From Oscillospiraceae bacterium (GTDB lineage Bacteria; Bacillota; Clostridia; Oscillospirales; CAG-272): a stretch of DNA of 64,000 nt. Under the pieces are notes generated by a model. That model worked only from the letters and a program-made list of their open reading frames with translations. It ran no database searches and was not told the origin of the DNA. The DNA lies in assembly GCA_015063805.1 (NCBI GenBank), contig SVTK01000003.1, positions 95,802 to 159,801 on the forward strand, in the 5' to 3' direction. The translations under genes were made by a program, and so were the position numbers. Shown piece after piece: positions 47,020 through 57,097 of the stretch (position 1 is its first letter; each line of letters opens with the position of its first letter).

Positions 47020-49986
47020 ATGATGAAAGCGAAATTCAGAAAATTAACAGCTCTTCTTCTGGCGATCCTCACGGTTTTGAGCGGTTCTATGCTCGGTGTC
47101 AGCGCAGCTGATGACGGGCAGTCGGTTACCGATCAGACCATTGATGAGATCAGAGAGCTGCTTAATGCGATTTCGTATGAGGAGTACTTGGAAGAAAACG
47201 CAGATGTTCCAAGGGCTGCAAAGGATATCGTGATCAATGCCCTTGATTACGATAAGGGTAATACCGATGCTGCAGTAGAGGTGAAGGAGTGGGCCGGCGA
47301 AAAGGGTCTGCACCTGCCCAGCGTCGGAACCGCTTCGTGGAAGGTGAATATCCCCTCCACCGCGAAGTACAGCATTGTGCTGGAGTATTATCCCGATGAA
47401 GGTAAGGTTGCTTCCGCTGAGCGTATCTTTATGATCAACGGTAAGGTTCCCTTTGCCGAAGCCCGTTATCTGACCATGACGAAGGTTTGGAAGAACCAGT
47501 ATGAGGAGCCGGATGAAGAGGGCCGCCTCTTCCGTGCCGATATCGACCGCAACGAGCTCCGTCCTACGATGAACCAGACCCCCGAGTGGCGTACTTATGA
47601 ACTCCATGATGCCGACGGTTTCTACACCGAGAGCTTTGAGTTCGTTCTGGAAAAGGGCGAGAATATTCTGTCTCTTGAGGCAGTTAATGAGCCCATCACC
47701 GTAAAGAGCATCCATCTGGTTGCACATGAGGACCTGGTTCCCTATGCTGAGATCAAGGCAGAGTATGATGCCAAGGGCTACAAGCCCGCATCTGCTGAGA
47801 GCGTGGTCAGCTTTGAGGCTGAGTACCCCGTTGCTACCTCTTCTCAGACCATCTATCCCATCGAGGACAGAACTTCTGCTGCCACCGTTCCTCAGGATGC
47901 TTCCCGCAGCCTGCTGAACACCATCGGCGGTGATAAGTGGCAGAATGCAGGCCAGTGGATCCGTTACGAGTTCACGGTTCCCGAGAGCGGTCTGTATCAG
48001 ATCGTTCCCCGCTTCAAGCAGGAGCTGCTTGACGGTATGTTTGTTTCCCGTACTCTCCGTATCAACGGCGAGGTTCCTTTCAAGGAAGCAACCAGTCTGC
48101 GCTTCAACTACTCTACCGATTGGCAGACCGCTCCCCTCAATGACGGCACCACTGAGTTTGAGTTCTACTTCGAGGCCGGTAAGACCTACACCATTGAGTT
48201 TGAGGTTGCCCTGGGTGAGATGGGCGAAGTCATCCGCGACATCGACAACGCACTGAGCCATATCAATGCCGACTACCTGGAGATTCTGAAGCTCACCGGC
48301 GCAACCCCTGACGAGTACCGTGACTACGGCTTCTCCCGCATCATGCCCGATACCATCATCGACATGATCATCCAGTCCGAGACCATCGAGGGCGTTTCCG
48401 CGATGCTGTCTGACCTGGCCGGCACCAAGGGTTCCAACACCGCTACCCTGGATAAGGTCGCATTCCTGCTTGACCGTATGGGCAGCGATGAGGACGAGGT
48501 GGCCAAGAACCTGGAGCAGATGAAGTCCTACATCGGTTCGCTTGGTACCTGGGTCGGTGACATGAAGTCCCAGCCCCTGCGTCTCGACTACATCGTGATC
48601 CAGCCCGCGGGCAATAAGCTGCCCAAGGCAGAGGCTGGCTTCTTCTCGGCCCTCGGCTTTGAGATCCAGTCCTTCTTCCAGTCCTTCTTCCGTAACTACA
48701 ACCGTATGGGTGCGATTACCGATACCTCCACGGATGAGAATGCGGTTGAGGTTTGGCTGGCTTACGGCCGTGACCAGACTCAGGTTATCCGTAACCTGAT
48801 CAACAACGACTTCACTCCCAAGACCGGTATTCCCGTCAACCTGAAGCTGGTTGCGGGCGGTACGCTGCTTCCTTCCGTTCTGGCAAACATGGGTCCCGAT
48901 GTTTACATCGGTCTCGGCCAGGGCGACGTAATCAACTACGCAATCCGAAGCGCCATCAAGCCCATTGAGGATTTCGAGGGCTTTGAAGAGACCCTGGTTG
49001 ACTTTAATGAGGCAGCGATGCTTCCTCTGGGTATCGAGGACGCTGAGGGCGTCTTCCACTACTACGGTCTGCCCGAGACCCAGAGCTTCCCCATGATGTT
49101 CTACCGCAAGGATATCCTGGCTGAGCTGGGTATCGACATTCCCAAGACCTGGGACGATATCCTCGCTGCTGTGCCGATCCTTCAGGCGAACAACATGACC
49201 ATCGGTCTTTCCAAGGACTACAAGATGTTCCTGTACCAGATGGGCGGCGAGCTCTTCGCTGACAACGGTATGCGCATCAACCTCGACTCCAACGTTGCGC
49301 TTGAGTCCTTTGAGATGATGTGTAATATGTTCACCATGTATTCCTTCCCCTATAAGTACGACTTTGCAAACCGCTTCCGTACCGGCGAGATGCCCATCGG
49401 TATCGCCGCCTACAACGGAACCTACAACCAGCTCATCGTCTTCGCCACCGAGATCCGTGGTCTGTGGGAGTTCGTCCCGCTGCCCGGTATCGTGGATAAG
49501 GACGGCAACATCAACAACGTATCGGTTTCTACGGTTTCCGCAATCGTTATGATGAACGGCTGTGACAACGAAGAGGGTGCCTGGGAGTTCATGAAGTGGC
49601 ACGTCGGTGCTGAATGCCAGCGCGACTACTCCAATGAAATGGTTGCAATCCTCGGTCCTTCGGCTAAGCACGCAACGGCCAACGAGAAGGCACTTGAGTC
49701 GCTGCCCTGGACCACCTCGGAATACGAGAACCTTGCACTTCAGTTCAACAATCTTGCTTCTATCCCGAACTATCCCGGCTCTTACATCCTTGACCGTTAC
49801 ACCAACTTCGCTTTCCTGGCTGCCTACAACAGCAAGGCGGATCCTGTAGAACAGCTCCTGTCCTACATCCCCACGATCAATAAGGAGATTACCCGTAAGA
49901 GAAACGAGTTCGGCCTGCCCGTGCTTGAGCTTGGTCAGACCCTGGCCGACCTTGAGGCTGCCCAGAACGGCGGCGCGGCAGAATAA
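47020..49986 (+). CDS. Large extracellular solute-binding protein with N-terminal carbohydrate-binding-like modules
   Basis: 988 residues. Sec signal peptide (cleavage after about residue 29, GVSA/ADD) without a lipobox cysteine, unlike most Gram-positive binding proteins. Two related beta-sandwich regions (about 60-235 and 265-400; both carry an RIFMINGKVPF / RTLRINGEVPF type block and a YxIxxEF segment) look like carbohydrate-binding modules. A helical linker (400-570) follows, and then a family 1 sugar-binding domain (about 575-960) with YGLPETQSFPMMFYRKDIL and GEMPIGIAAYNGTYNQL. It likely captures a glycan for the permeases next to it. AGGAGG precedes the ATG. Confidence 0.85.
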   Translation: MMKAKFRKLTALLLAILTVLSGSMLGVSAADDGQSVTDQTIDEIRELLNAISYEEYLEENADVPRAAKDIVINALDYDKGNTDAAVEVKEWAGEKGLHLPSVGTASWKVNIPSTAKYSIVLEYYPDEGKVASAERIFMINGKVPFAEARYLTMTKVWKNQYEEPDEEGRLFRADIDRNELRPTMNQTPEWRTYELHDADGFYTESFEFVLEKGENILSLEAVNEPITVKSIHLVAHEDLVPYAEIKAEYDAKGYKPASAESVVSFEAEYPVATSSQTIYPIEDRTSAATVPQDASRSLLNTIGGDKWQNAGQWIRYEFTVPESGLYQIVPRFKQELLDGMFVSRTLRINGEVPFKEATSLRFNYSTDWQTAPLNDGTTEFEFYFEAGKTYTIEFEVALGEMGEVIRDIDNALSHINADYLEILKLTGATPDEYRDYGFSRIMPDTIIDMIIQSETIEGVSAMLSDLAGTKGSNTATLDKVAFLLDRMGSDEDEVAKNLEQMKSYIGSLGTWVGDMKSQPLRLDYIVIQPAGNKLPKAEAGFFSALGFEIQSFFQSFFRNYNRMGAITDTSTDENAVEVWLAYGRDQTQVIRNLINNDFTPKTGIPVNLKLVAGGTLLPSVLANMGPDVYIGLGQGDVINYAIRSAIKPIEDFEGFEETLVDFNEAAMLPLGIEDAEGVFHYYGLPETQSFPMMFYRKDILAELGIDIPKTWDDILAAVPILQANNMTIGLSKDYKMFLYQMGGELFADNGMRINLDSNVALESFEMMCNMFTMYSFPYKYDFANRFRTGEMPIGIAAYNGTYNQLIVFATEIRGLWEFVPLPGIVDKDGNINNVSVSTVSAIVMMNGCDNEEGAWEFMKWHVGAECQRDYSNEMVAILGPSAKHATANEKALESLPWTTSEYENLALQFNNLASIPNYPGSYILDRYTNFAFLAAYNSKADPVEQLLSYIPTINKEITRKRNEFGLPVLELGQTLADLEAAQNGGAAE

Positions 49987-50034
49987 GCAGCTGATCTAAC
50001 GAATAAAGAAATTTAGAATAAGGAGAGAGCGCAA

Positions 50035-50982
50035 ATGTCACAAAAAACGGCAGCACCGAAAGCGGTTTCCCGCAAGGACATGACGCGCGCGCAGTGGACG
50101 TGGAAGGAGATCAAGCGCAATAAGGTCGCGTACTTCATGGTTGCACCTTATGTTATCCTCTTTACGATCTTCACCGTTGTGCCCGTCGTCTTCTCAATGT
50201 TCTTGAGTCTGACCGAATTTAACCTCCTCGAGCCCCCGCGTTTTCTGTTCTTGGATAACTACATCCGCCTGTTCCTGGATGATGATATCTTCATCCTGGC
50301 TTGCTCGAACACCTTCGTGTTCGCCTGCATCGTCGGTCCCGCATCTTACCTGATGTCCCTGATGGTTGCATGGTTCATCAATGAGCTTTCGCCGAGAATC
50401 CGTGCGGTGGTAACGCTGATCTTCTATGCCCCCTCTATTTCCGGTCAGGTTTACCTGATTTGGGGTACCCTTTTCTCGGGTGACGCATACGGCTGGGTCA
50501 ACGGTACTCTGCTCAAGCTTGGTCTGATCACCAAGGAGATTCAGTTCTTCGAGTCGGCACAGTGGGTTATGCCTCTGTGTATCGTGGTCGCACTTTGGAC
50601 CTCCCTTGGTACCTCCTTCCTGTCCTTCATCGCCGGTCTTCAGGGTATCGACCGCTCCATGTATGAGGCAGGCGCGGTTGACGGTATCCGCAACCGTTGG
50701 CAGGAGCTTTGGTATGTCACCCTCCCGTCCATGAAGCCTCAGCTGATGTTCGGTGCAATCATGTCCATCACCAGCACCTTCGGCTTCGGCGGCGTCGTTA
50801 CCGCACTCTGCGGCTTCCCGTCTGTTGACTATGCCGCACACACCATCATGCACTGTCTGGAAGACTACGGCAGCCAGCGTTTCGAGGTTGGTTATGCGTC
50901 GGCCATCGCAGTCGTACTCTTCGCTATCATGATCGGTGCCAATATGCTGGTAAAGAAAATTCTCTCAAAGGTGGGACAATGA
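50035..50982 (+). CDS. Sugar ABC transporter permease, MalF type (pair 1)
   Basis: 315 residues with six hydrophobic segments. The first helix follows a basic N-terminus (WTWKEIKRNKVAYFMVAPYVILF). The EAA loop that contacts the ATPase is EAGAVDGIRNRWQELWYVTLP. This belongs to the UgpA/LacF group. It ends one base before the second permease start (ATGATATG), indicating coupling. The energising ATPase is not in the window; shared MsmK/MsiK-like ATPases serve such systems in other Firmicutes. Confidence 0.92.
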   Translation: MSQKTAAPKAVSRKDMTRAQWTWKEIKRNKVAYFMVAPYVILFTIFTVVPVVFSMFLSLTEFNLLEPPRFLFLDNYIRLFLDDDIFILACSNTFVFACIVGPASYLMSLMVAWFINELSPRIRAVVTLIFYAPSISGQVYLIWGTLFSGDAYGWVNGTLLKLGLITKEIQFFESAQWVMPLCIVVALWTSLGTSFLSFIAGLQGIDRSMYEAGAVDGIRNRWQELWYVTLPSMKPQLMFGAIMSITSTFGFGGVVTALCGFPSVDYAAHTIMHCLEDYGSQRFEVGYASAIAVVLFAIMIGANMLVKKILSKVGQ

Positions 50983-50983
50983 T

Positions 50984-51856
50984 ATGGCAAAACTGAGAAC
51001 AAGAAAACATAAAGTTGTCCTGAACCGCTCGGCCGGCGGTGACGCAGGTATCGTCTTCATGCTCGTTATCCTGGGTGCATTCATGTTCCTGCCCATGCTT
51101 TATGTGGTGATGCAGTCGCTGAAGCCCCTTGACGAGCTGTGGATGTTCCCCCCTCGCTTCTACGTGGTTAAGCCCACCTTCAAGAACTTCAAGGATCTGT
51201 TCACCCTGATGAACGACTCCTGGGTTCCCTTCTCCCGCTACATCTTCAACACCGTGTTTATCTCGGTTGTTGGTACCGCAGGACACCTGTTCTTCGCATC
51301 CCTGGCTGCATACGCCTTCGCGAAGATTAAGTTCCCCGGCGGCAAGTTTATGTTCACCACCATCCGTACCTCGCTGATGTTCCACGCCACCGTTACTTCG
51401 CTGGTTAACTTCATCGTTATGTCTTGGTTCGGTTGGGTTGATACTTATGCAGCGGTGATTATCCCCGGTTTTGCATCCACCCTTGGTCTGTACCTGATGA
51501 AGCAGTTCATGGATACCAACGTATCCGGCGCGGTTCTTGAGTCTTCCCGACTGGACGGCGCAAGTGAGCTTAAGACCTTCTGGGTTATCGCAATGCCCAT
51601 GGTTAAGCCCGCTTGGCTTACCCTCATCATCTACCGTTTCAAGGATCTGTGGAATGAAGGTGCATCGATCTATATCCACTCTGAGCAGCTGAAAACCTTT
51701 AACTACGCTATCCAGCAGATCATGGCCGGTGGTATCAAGCGTGCGGGTGCTTCCGCAGCTTCCACGGTGGTCATGATGATGGTCCCGATTCTCGTCTTCA
51801 TTATCTCGCAGTCGAACATCATCGAGACCATGGGCTCCAGCGGTATGAAGGATTAA
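50984..51856 (+). CDS. Sugar ABC transporter permease, MalG type (pair 1)
   Basis: 290 residues, six hydrophobic segments. The EAA loop is LESSRLDGASELKTFWVIAMPMVKP, and FMFLPMLYVVMQSLKPLDELWMFPP matches the UgpE/LacG N-terminal region. It partners the preceding permease. Eleven bases separate it from the NHL-YIP1 gene, with AAGGAGGAAA as the next ribosome binding site. Confidence 0.92.
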   Translation: MAKLRTRKHKVVLNRSAGGDAGIVFMLVILGAFMFLPMLYVVMQSLKPLDELWMFPPRFYVVKPTFKNFKDLFTLMNDSWVPFSRYIFNTVFISVVGTAGHLFFASLAAYAFAKIKFPGGKFMFTTIRTSLMFHATVTSLVNFIVMSWFGWVDTYAAVIIPGFASTLGLYLMKQFMDTNVSGAVLESSRLDGASELKTFWVIAMPMVKPAWLTLIIYRFKDLWNEGASIYIHSEQLKTFNYAIQQIMAGGIKRAGASAASTVVMMMVPILVFIISQSNIIETMGSSGMKD

Positions 51857-51867
51857 GGAGGAAACCA

Positions 51868-53997
51868 ATGAATAAAATCGTTCGTGTAATTGCATTGGTT
51901 TTCGCTGCAATCATGCTCTTTGCAGTGCCGGTCAGTGCAGCAAAGCCTTATCAGACCTATACCTACTCCATCGACGGTATGCCCCTGAACTCTCCCGATG
52001 CGTACACCCCTGTTATGACGGTCAACTCCGCATACATGGGGCTGGCCAAGGCTTTTGACGATCCCCGCGACCTGTTCGTGGACAAGGATCTCAATGTGTA
52101 TCTGGTCGATGCCAAGAACAACATGGTTCATGTGCTTGACCGTTACTACAAGCTGAAGTTCAGCATCGGCGCCAAGAAGTTCATCAATGACCAGGGCGTT
52201 CCCGATGAGCTTACCGCTCCCTCCGGTGTTTTCGTTAACGATGACACCATCTTCGTGGCCGACACCGATGCCAACCGTATCGTGACCTTCGACCTCGAGG
52301 GTAACTTTAAGAAGATTATTCCCCAGCCTGAGTCTGACCTCTTTGCTGAGGGTGCCGTTTACAAGCCCGTCGCCCTTGCCGTTGACCAGTACGGCCGTCT
52401 CTACGTGGTATCCTCCACCACCTACCAGGGTATCATCGTGATGACTGAAGAGGGCGAGTTCACCGGCTTTATCGGTGCACAGAAGGTTTACGCTAACATC
52501 CTGGACATCATCTGGAGACGCTTCCAGACCAAGGCACAGCGTGAACTGACTCAGTCCTATATCCCTACCGAGTTTAACAATATCACCATTAATGACGAAG
52601 GCTTCATTTATGTCACCACTTCGTCCATTGAGGAAAGCAAGCAGCAGTCCGCCATCAGAACCAAGGCCGGTGACTATGCGCCGGTTAAGATGCTGAACGC
52701 GGCCGGTTCCGAGATCATGCGTCGTAACGGCTTCTTCGCTCCCTCCGGTGAGGTTCAGGTGGATAGCAGCGTGACTGCCGACATCAGGGGCGCATCCCGC
52801 ATCATCGACGTTGCGGTTGGCCCCGAGGGTACCTGGTCCATCATCGATGAGAAGCGTCAGAAGGTCTTCACCTACGACTTCGACGGTAACCTCCTTTTCG
52901 CCTTCGGTGACAAGGGGCAGCAGCTGGGTAACCTCTCCTCCATCGAGGCTGTGGTTTACCAGGGCGACACCATGCTTCTGCTGGACAAGACGGCGGATAA
53001 CTTCACCGTTTTCAAGCGCACCGAGTACGGTGATACCCTGATCCGTGCTCTCGAGCACCAGAACAACCGTCAGTATGAGCTGGCAGTTGATGACTGGACC
53101 GAGATTCTGAAGCGTAACTCCAACTTCGATACTGCTTATATTGGTATCGGTCAGGCACTCTACCGTGATGCCAACTACGAGGAAGCGCTTGAGTACTACA
53201 AGTCCGCTTACGACGTAGCCAACTACTCCTCTGCGTACAAGGAACTGCGCAAGGGCTGGATCGAGAAGTACATCCTGCTGATTCCTGTGATCGCGGCTGT
53301 GGTGATCACCGCTCTCGTCCTCTTCCTCCGTTACGCCGGCAAGATTAACCTCCGCGCAGCTACCAAGGGCGGCAAGCGTACCTTCAAGGAAGAGCTGCTC
53401 TTCGGCTTCCATTTGATGATGCATCCCTTTGACGGTTTCTGGGATTTGAAGCATGAGAAACGCGGTTCGGTTCGCGCGGCGATTGTATATCTTGTCGTCG
53501 TTATTCTCACCTTCTTCTACCAGGCAATCGGTACCGGTTATATCATGAATCCCCGCGGCATTTATACCACCGTCTTTGCCCAGGCAATCTCGGTGCTGGT
53601 GCCCTTCTTCCTGTGGGTCGTTGCTAACTGGTGTCTGACCACCCTGTTCGACGGTGAAGGCAGCCTCAAGGATATCTTCATTGCAACCAGCTACTCTCTG
53701 ATTCCTCTGCCTCTGCTGATCATCCCCTCCACCATCGCATCCAACTTTGTTACCACCAGTGAAGTTACGCTGGTTAACCTGCTGGCAGACTTCGCCTTCA
53801 TTTGGGCGATCCTTCTGATCTTCTTCGGTATGATGGTAACACACGACTACACGCTGACCAAGAACCTGGTGATCTGCCTGTGCACCATCGTGGGCATGGT
53901 CTTCATCATGTTCGTGGGCATCCTGTTCTCGACTCTGTTGGGTAAGATCGTCAGCTTCATTTCGAACATCATCATCGAGATCAACTACCGACTCTAA
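51868..53997 (+). CDS. NHL-propeller/TPR/YIP1 membrane protein
   Basis: 709 residues with an unusual domain order. Signal peptide 1-27 (VSA/AKP). An extracytoplasmic beta-propeller of NHL-type repeats covers about 55-395 (e.g. DPRDLFVDKDLNVYLVDAKNN, APSGVFVNDDTIFVADTDANR, KPVALAVDQYGRLYVVSS). One to two TPR units lie at about 400-460 (RQYELAVDDWTEILKRN, ANYEEALEYYKSAYDV). A membrane helix lies at 466-488, and a YIP1-like domain with about five helices ends the protein. Its place between permease pairs suggests a substrate-processing scaffold or sensor. No enzymatic motif is seen. Confidence 0.82.
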   Translation: MNKIVRVIALVFAAIMLFAVPVSAAKPYQTYTYSIDGMPLNSPDAYTPVMTVNSAYMGLAKAFDDPRDLFVDKDLNVYLVDAKNNMVHVLDRYYKLKFSIGAKKFINDQGVPDELTAPSGVFVNDDTIFVADTDANRIVTFDLEGNFKKIIPQPESDLFAEGAVYKPVALAVDQYGRLYVVSSTTYQGIIVMTEEGEFTGFIGAQKVYANILDIIWRRFQTKAQRELTQSYIPTEFNNITINDEGFIYVTTSSIEESKQQSAIRTKAGDYAPVKMLNAAGSEIMRRNGFFAPSGEVQVDSSVTADIRGASRIIDVAVGPEGTWSIIDEKRQKVFTYDFDGNLLFAFGDKGQQLGNLSSIEAVVYQGDTMLLLDKTADNFTVFKRTEYGDTLIRALEHQNNRQYELAVDDWTEILKRNSNFDTAYIGIGQALYRDANYEEALEYYKSAYDVANYSSAYKELRKGWIEKYILLIPVIAAVVITALVLFLRYAGKINLRAATKGGKRTFKEELLFGFHLMMHPFDGFWDLKHEKRGSVRAAIVYLVVVILTFFYQAIGTGYIMNPRGIYTTVFAQAISVLVPFFLWVVANWCLTTLFDGEGSLKDIFIATSYSLIPLPLLIIPSTIASNFVTTSEVTLVNLLADFAFIWAILLIFFGMMVTHDYTLTKNLVICLCTIVGMVFIMFVGILFSTLLGKIVSFISNIIIEINYRL

Positions 53998-54020
53998 CGA
54001 ACAGATAGGAGAAAGATTTA

Positions 54021-57000
54021 ATGAAAAAGTTTAGAATTATATCGGCCCTCTTAGCTGCGTTGATGCTGGTCGGTTCGCTCACGGTGTTTGAAGTGAGCGC
54101 GGTTACGATGGTTGATGAGGACACCTACCTGGGTAAGGGCGGTGTCGAACACGAAGTCATCAACTATATTCTCCAGACCCATGTAACCGACGCAGATAAG
54201 CTGAAAACCATGGATATCATGGTCGATAATCTCCACGGGTACCGCCTCTATGCGGACTACTACTCCGGTGAGGTTGCATGCACCAACCTGGCCACCGGTC
54301 AGACGGTGTTCACCAACCCCTACAACATCGGCGACTCCAACGGTTCTAACTCCATCAAGGAGCAGCTGATGTCCCAGGTCATTATCCGCTACACCGATAA
54401 CGACCAGGAAAAGTACTTCTACAGCTATAAGGAATCTGCACTCCGTGGTCAGATCAACGTGGAGAGCATCAAGAACGGTGTGCGCGTTGAGTACACCATC
54501 GGTCGCGAAGAGACCCGCGTTCTGGTTCCCCGTCTCATCCGCAAGGAGCGCTTTGAGAATGAGATCCTGGCGCTGATCGATGACGATTGGGCACTTTCCA
54601 AAATGACTTCGTTCTATCAGCTCCTTGACCTGAAGGAACAGACCTCTGAGCGTGCAGCTCAGGAGCTGCAGAACAAGTTCCCCATCACCAAGAAGATGGC
54701 AGTTTACTGCATCGAGTCCACCATTTCCAGCAACGACCTCCGCCTGCTGGAGAACTACATCAAGGAATGGTGTCCTCTCTTCACCTACGAGGTGCTGGAG
54801 GAGGTTCACGCAGAGACCGAGTACGAAGGCACCAGCCGTGCCCCCGCACTCTTCCGTCTTGCCATCGAGTACACCCTCGATGAGTGGGGCCTGCAGATCC
54901 GCGTTCCCTTCAACGGCCTGCGTTTCGATGAGTCTGAGTATCAGCTCACCGACGTGCAGATCCTCCCCTACCTGGGCGCAGGTGCCAGCCCCAACAAGGG
55001 CTTCACCTACTTCCCCGACGGTTCGGGCGCAACCATCCGCTTTGAGGACATCGCCAAGGTTTCCTCTACTACCCTGACCAATAAGCTCTACGGTCTGGAC
55101 TATGCATACCACAACATCTCCGGTGCTCATTTCGAGCCCATGACGCTTCCCGTCTACGGTATCGTGGAGAACATCGAGAAGACCATCTCCAAGAAGGTGG
55201 ACAACATCGAGGAGACCGTTGATCCTGTTACCGGCGAGACCATTCAGACCGTCAACGGTACCAAGACTGTCCGCGAGGAGTACAAGGAAGACCGCGGTAT
55301 CGCCGTTCTCATTGAAGAGGGCGAGTCGCTGGCTGAGATTTCCTCCATCCACGGTGGTTCTCTCCATATGTACCACTCGGTTACCACCCGTATCGTTCCC
55401 CGTCCGAAGGACTCCTATAACCTGCGCGACGCAATCTCGGTCGGTTCCAACGCAACCTGGACCGTTGTTTCCGAGCGTAAGTTCGTCGGCAACTTCAGAC
55501 TCCGCGTCTTCATGCTGACCGATGAGACCATCGCAGCAGAGAAGGGCCTGGGTGCATCCGACTACTATCCCGCTACCGATGACGGTATCATTCGCGCTGT
55601 CCGTGACTATTGGTTCGACAAGGGCGTTCTTACCCGTCTCACCGCGGAAGATGTAAAGGAAGATATCCCGCTCTATATCGAATCCTTCGGTACTCTCGAA
55701 ACCCTGGAGAAGATCATGTCTGTTCCTGTGAACGTCATGACTCCTCTCACCACCTTCGAGAATGTCAAGACCATGTATGATGAACTCGCAGCAGAGGGTA
55801 TCACCAACATCAACTTCCGACTTACCGGCTTCGCCAACGGCGGTCTCTACAGTGAGCTGCCTGCCAACCTGAAGTGGGAAAAGTCGGTCGGCGGCAACAA
55901 GGGCTTTGAGGAGCTGGTTGCTTATGCAAACGAGAAGGATTTCGGTCTCTTCCCTGAGTTCGATTTCTCCTACTCCTCCAGCAACGGCCTCTTCGATGCG
56001 CTGAACCTCAAGAAGCACGCTGTTAAGACCATCAACAACCAGTACACCATGAAGCGTTACTACAGTGCAACCTTCCAGTCCTTCGAGGCGTACGGTGAGA
56101 TGGCAATCTCTCCCGCATACTTCGACTACTTCTACACTAAGTTCAACGAGAAGTATCAGAAGTACGGCAACACCGGTATCTCGGTTTCTACGCTTGCATC
56201 TGACTTGAACTCCGACTTCGACGAAGATGAGCCTTACAACCGTGAGGACGACAAGGAGTTCACCGTTGACCTGCTCAAGAAGATCAGCACCGATTACGCT
56301 GAGGTTATGGCTGATGTGGGTAACGCATACGCGCTGCCTTATGTTGACCACTTGCTCAATGTACCGCTGGATTCCAGCCGCTTCCTGAAGGCAAGCCGCG
56401 CATTCCCCGGTAACGGTATGCTGTACCACGGTTCCATCAATTTCGCAGGCGCGCCGATCAATATGGCCGGTGATATCCGCTACGATATGCTGAAGGCCAT
56501 CGAGAACGGTGCAACCCTGTACTTCACCCTGTCCTATGACAACACCAACAAGCTCAAGGAAGACTTCCAGTTCAGTAAGTACTACTCCATCCGCTATGAC
56601 ATCTGGTTCGAGGAGCTGGTAGAGCTGTACAATGAGCTCAACGGTGCTACCCGTGACTTGCAGACCAAGCTGATCATGGCCCACGATTACATGATCGGTG
56701 AGCGCGTACCTGATCCCGATGAGATCGAGGCCGACCGCCTGGCCGCTCTCGAGGCTGAGGCCGAGGCCAAGGCTAAGGAAGAGGAAGAGGCTCGCAAGGC
56801 TGCAATGAAGGAAGAGCGCGAGAAGCGCAAGGCCGAGGAGCTGGGTGAGGAATATGTTCCTTCTCTGCCCGAGGAAGAAATCCCTGAAGAGCCCACCGAT
56901 TCCAAGGAGGAAGAGGGCTACCAGTACACCAAGTACACCTCCGACGATGGCAGCATCGTGAAGGTTACCTACGAGGGTGGCGTGGTCTTCTACCTCAACT

Positions 57001-57080
57001 ACAATAACTTTGCTGTAACCGTCGAGGACGAGGGGCAGACTTACACCCTGGATGCCTATGGTTACGTTAGAGTCAACTAA
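54021..57080 (+). CDS. Large secreted protein, DUF5696-like (probable glycan-active)
   Basis: 1,019 residues. Signal peptide (about 1-27, VSA), a beta-rich N-terminal half (30-500), then a segment that reads like a (beta/alpha) barrel (about 560-880): INFRLTGFANGG, FGLFPEFDFSYSS, ALPYVDHLLNVP and ENGATLYFTLSYDNT. A charged Glu/Lys/Arg helix follows (about 905-960), and then a final small beta domain. I recall DUF5696 proteins next to YIP1 proteins and sugar ABC genes in Paenibacillus and Clostridia; the assignment is from memory. Asp/Glu residues in the barrel could be catalytic, so a glycoside hydrolase role is possible but unproven. Confidence 0.68.
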   Translation: MKKFRIISALLAALMLVGSLTVFEVSAVTMVDEDTYLGKGGVEHEVINYILQTHVTDADKLKTMDIMVDNLHGYRLYADYYSGEVACTNLATGQTVFTNPYNIGDSNGSNSIKEQLMSQVIIRYTDNDQEKYFYSYKESALRGQINVESIKNGVRVEYTIGREETRVLVPRLIRKERFENEILALIDDDWALSKMTSFYQLLDLKEQTSERAAQELQNKFPITKKMAVYCIESTISSNDLRLLENYIKEWCPLFTYEVLEEVHAETEYEGTSRAPALFRLAIEYTLDEWGLQIRVPFNGLRFDESEYQLTDVQILPYLGAGASPNKGFTYFPDGSGATIRFEDIAKVSSTTLTNKLYGLDYAYHNISGAHFEPMTLPVYGIVENIEKTISKKVDNIEETVDPVTGETIQTVNGTKTVREEYKEDRGIAVLIEEGESLAEISSIHGGSLHMYHSVTTRIVPRPKDSYNLRDAISVGSNATWTVVSERKFVGNFRLRVFMLTDETIAAEKGLGASDYYPATDDGIIRAVRDYWFDKGVLTRLTAEDVKEDIPLYIESFGTLETLEKIMSVPVNVMTPLTTFENVKTMYDELAAEGITNINFRLTGFANGGLYSELPANLKWEKSVGGNKGFEELVAYANEKDFGLFPEFDFSYSSSNGLFDALNLKKHAVKTINNQYTMKRYYSATFQSFEAYGEMAISPAYFDYFYTKFNEKYQKYGNTGISVSTLASDLNSDFDEDEPYNREDDKEFTVDLLKKISTDYAEVMADVGNAYALPYVDHLLNVPLDSSRFLKASRAFPGNGMLYHGSINFAGAPINMAGDIRYDMLKAIENGATLYFTLSYDNTNKLKEDFQFSKYYSIRYDIWFEELVELYNELNGATRDLQTKLIMAHDYMIGERVPDPDEIEADRLAALEAEAEAKAKEEEEARKAAMKEEREKRKAEELGEEYVPSLPEEEIPEEPTDSKEEEGYQYTKYTSDDGSIVKVTYEGGVVFYLNYNNFAVTVEDEGQTYTLDAYGYVRVN

Positions 57081-57097
57081 GAAAGAGAGGTGTGAAT

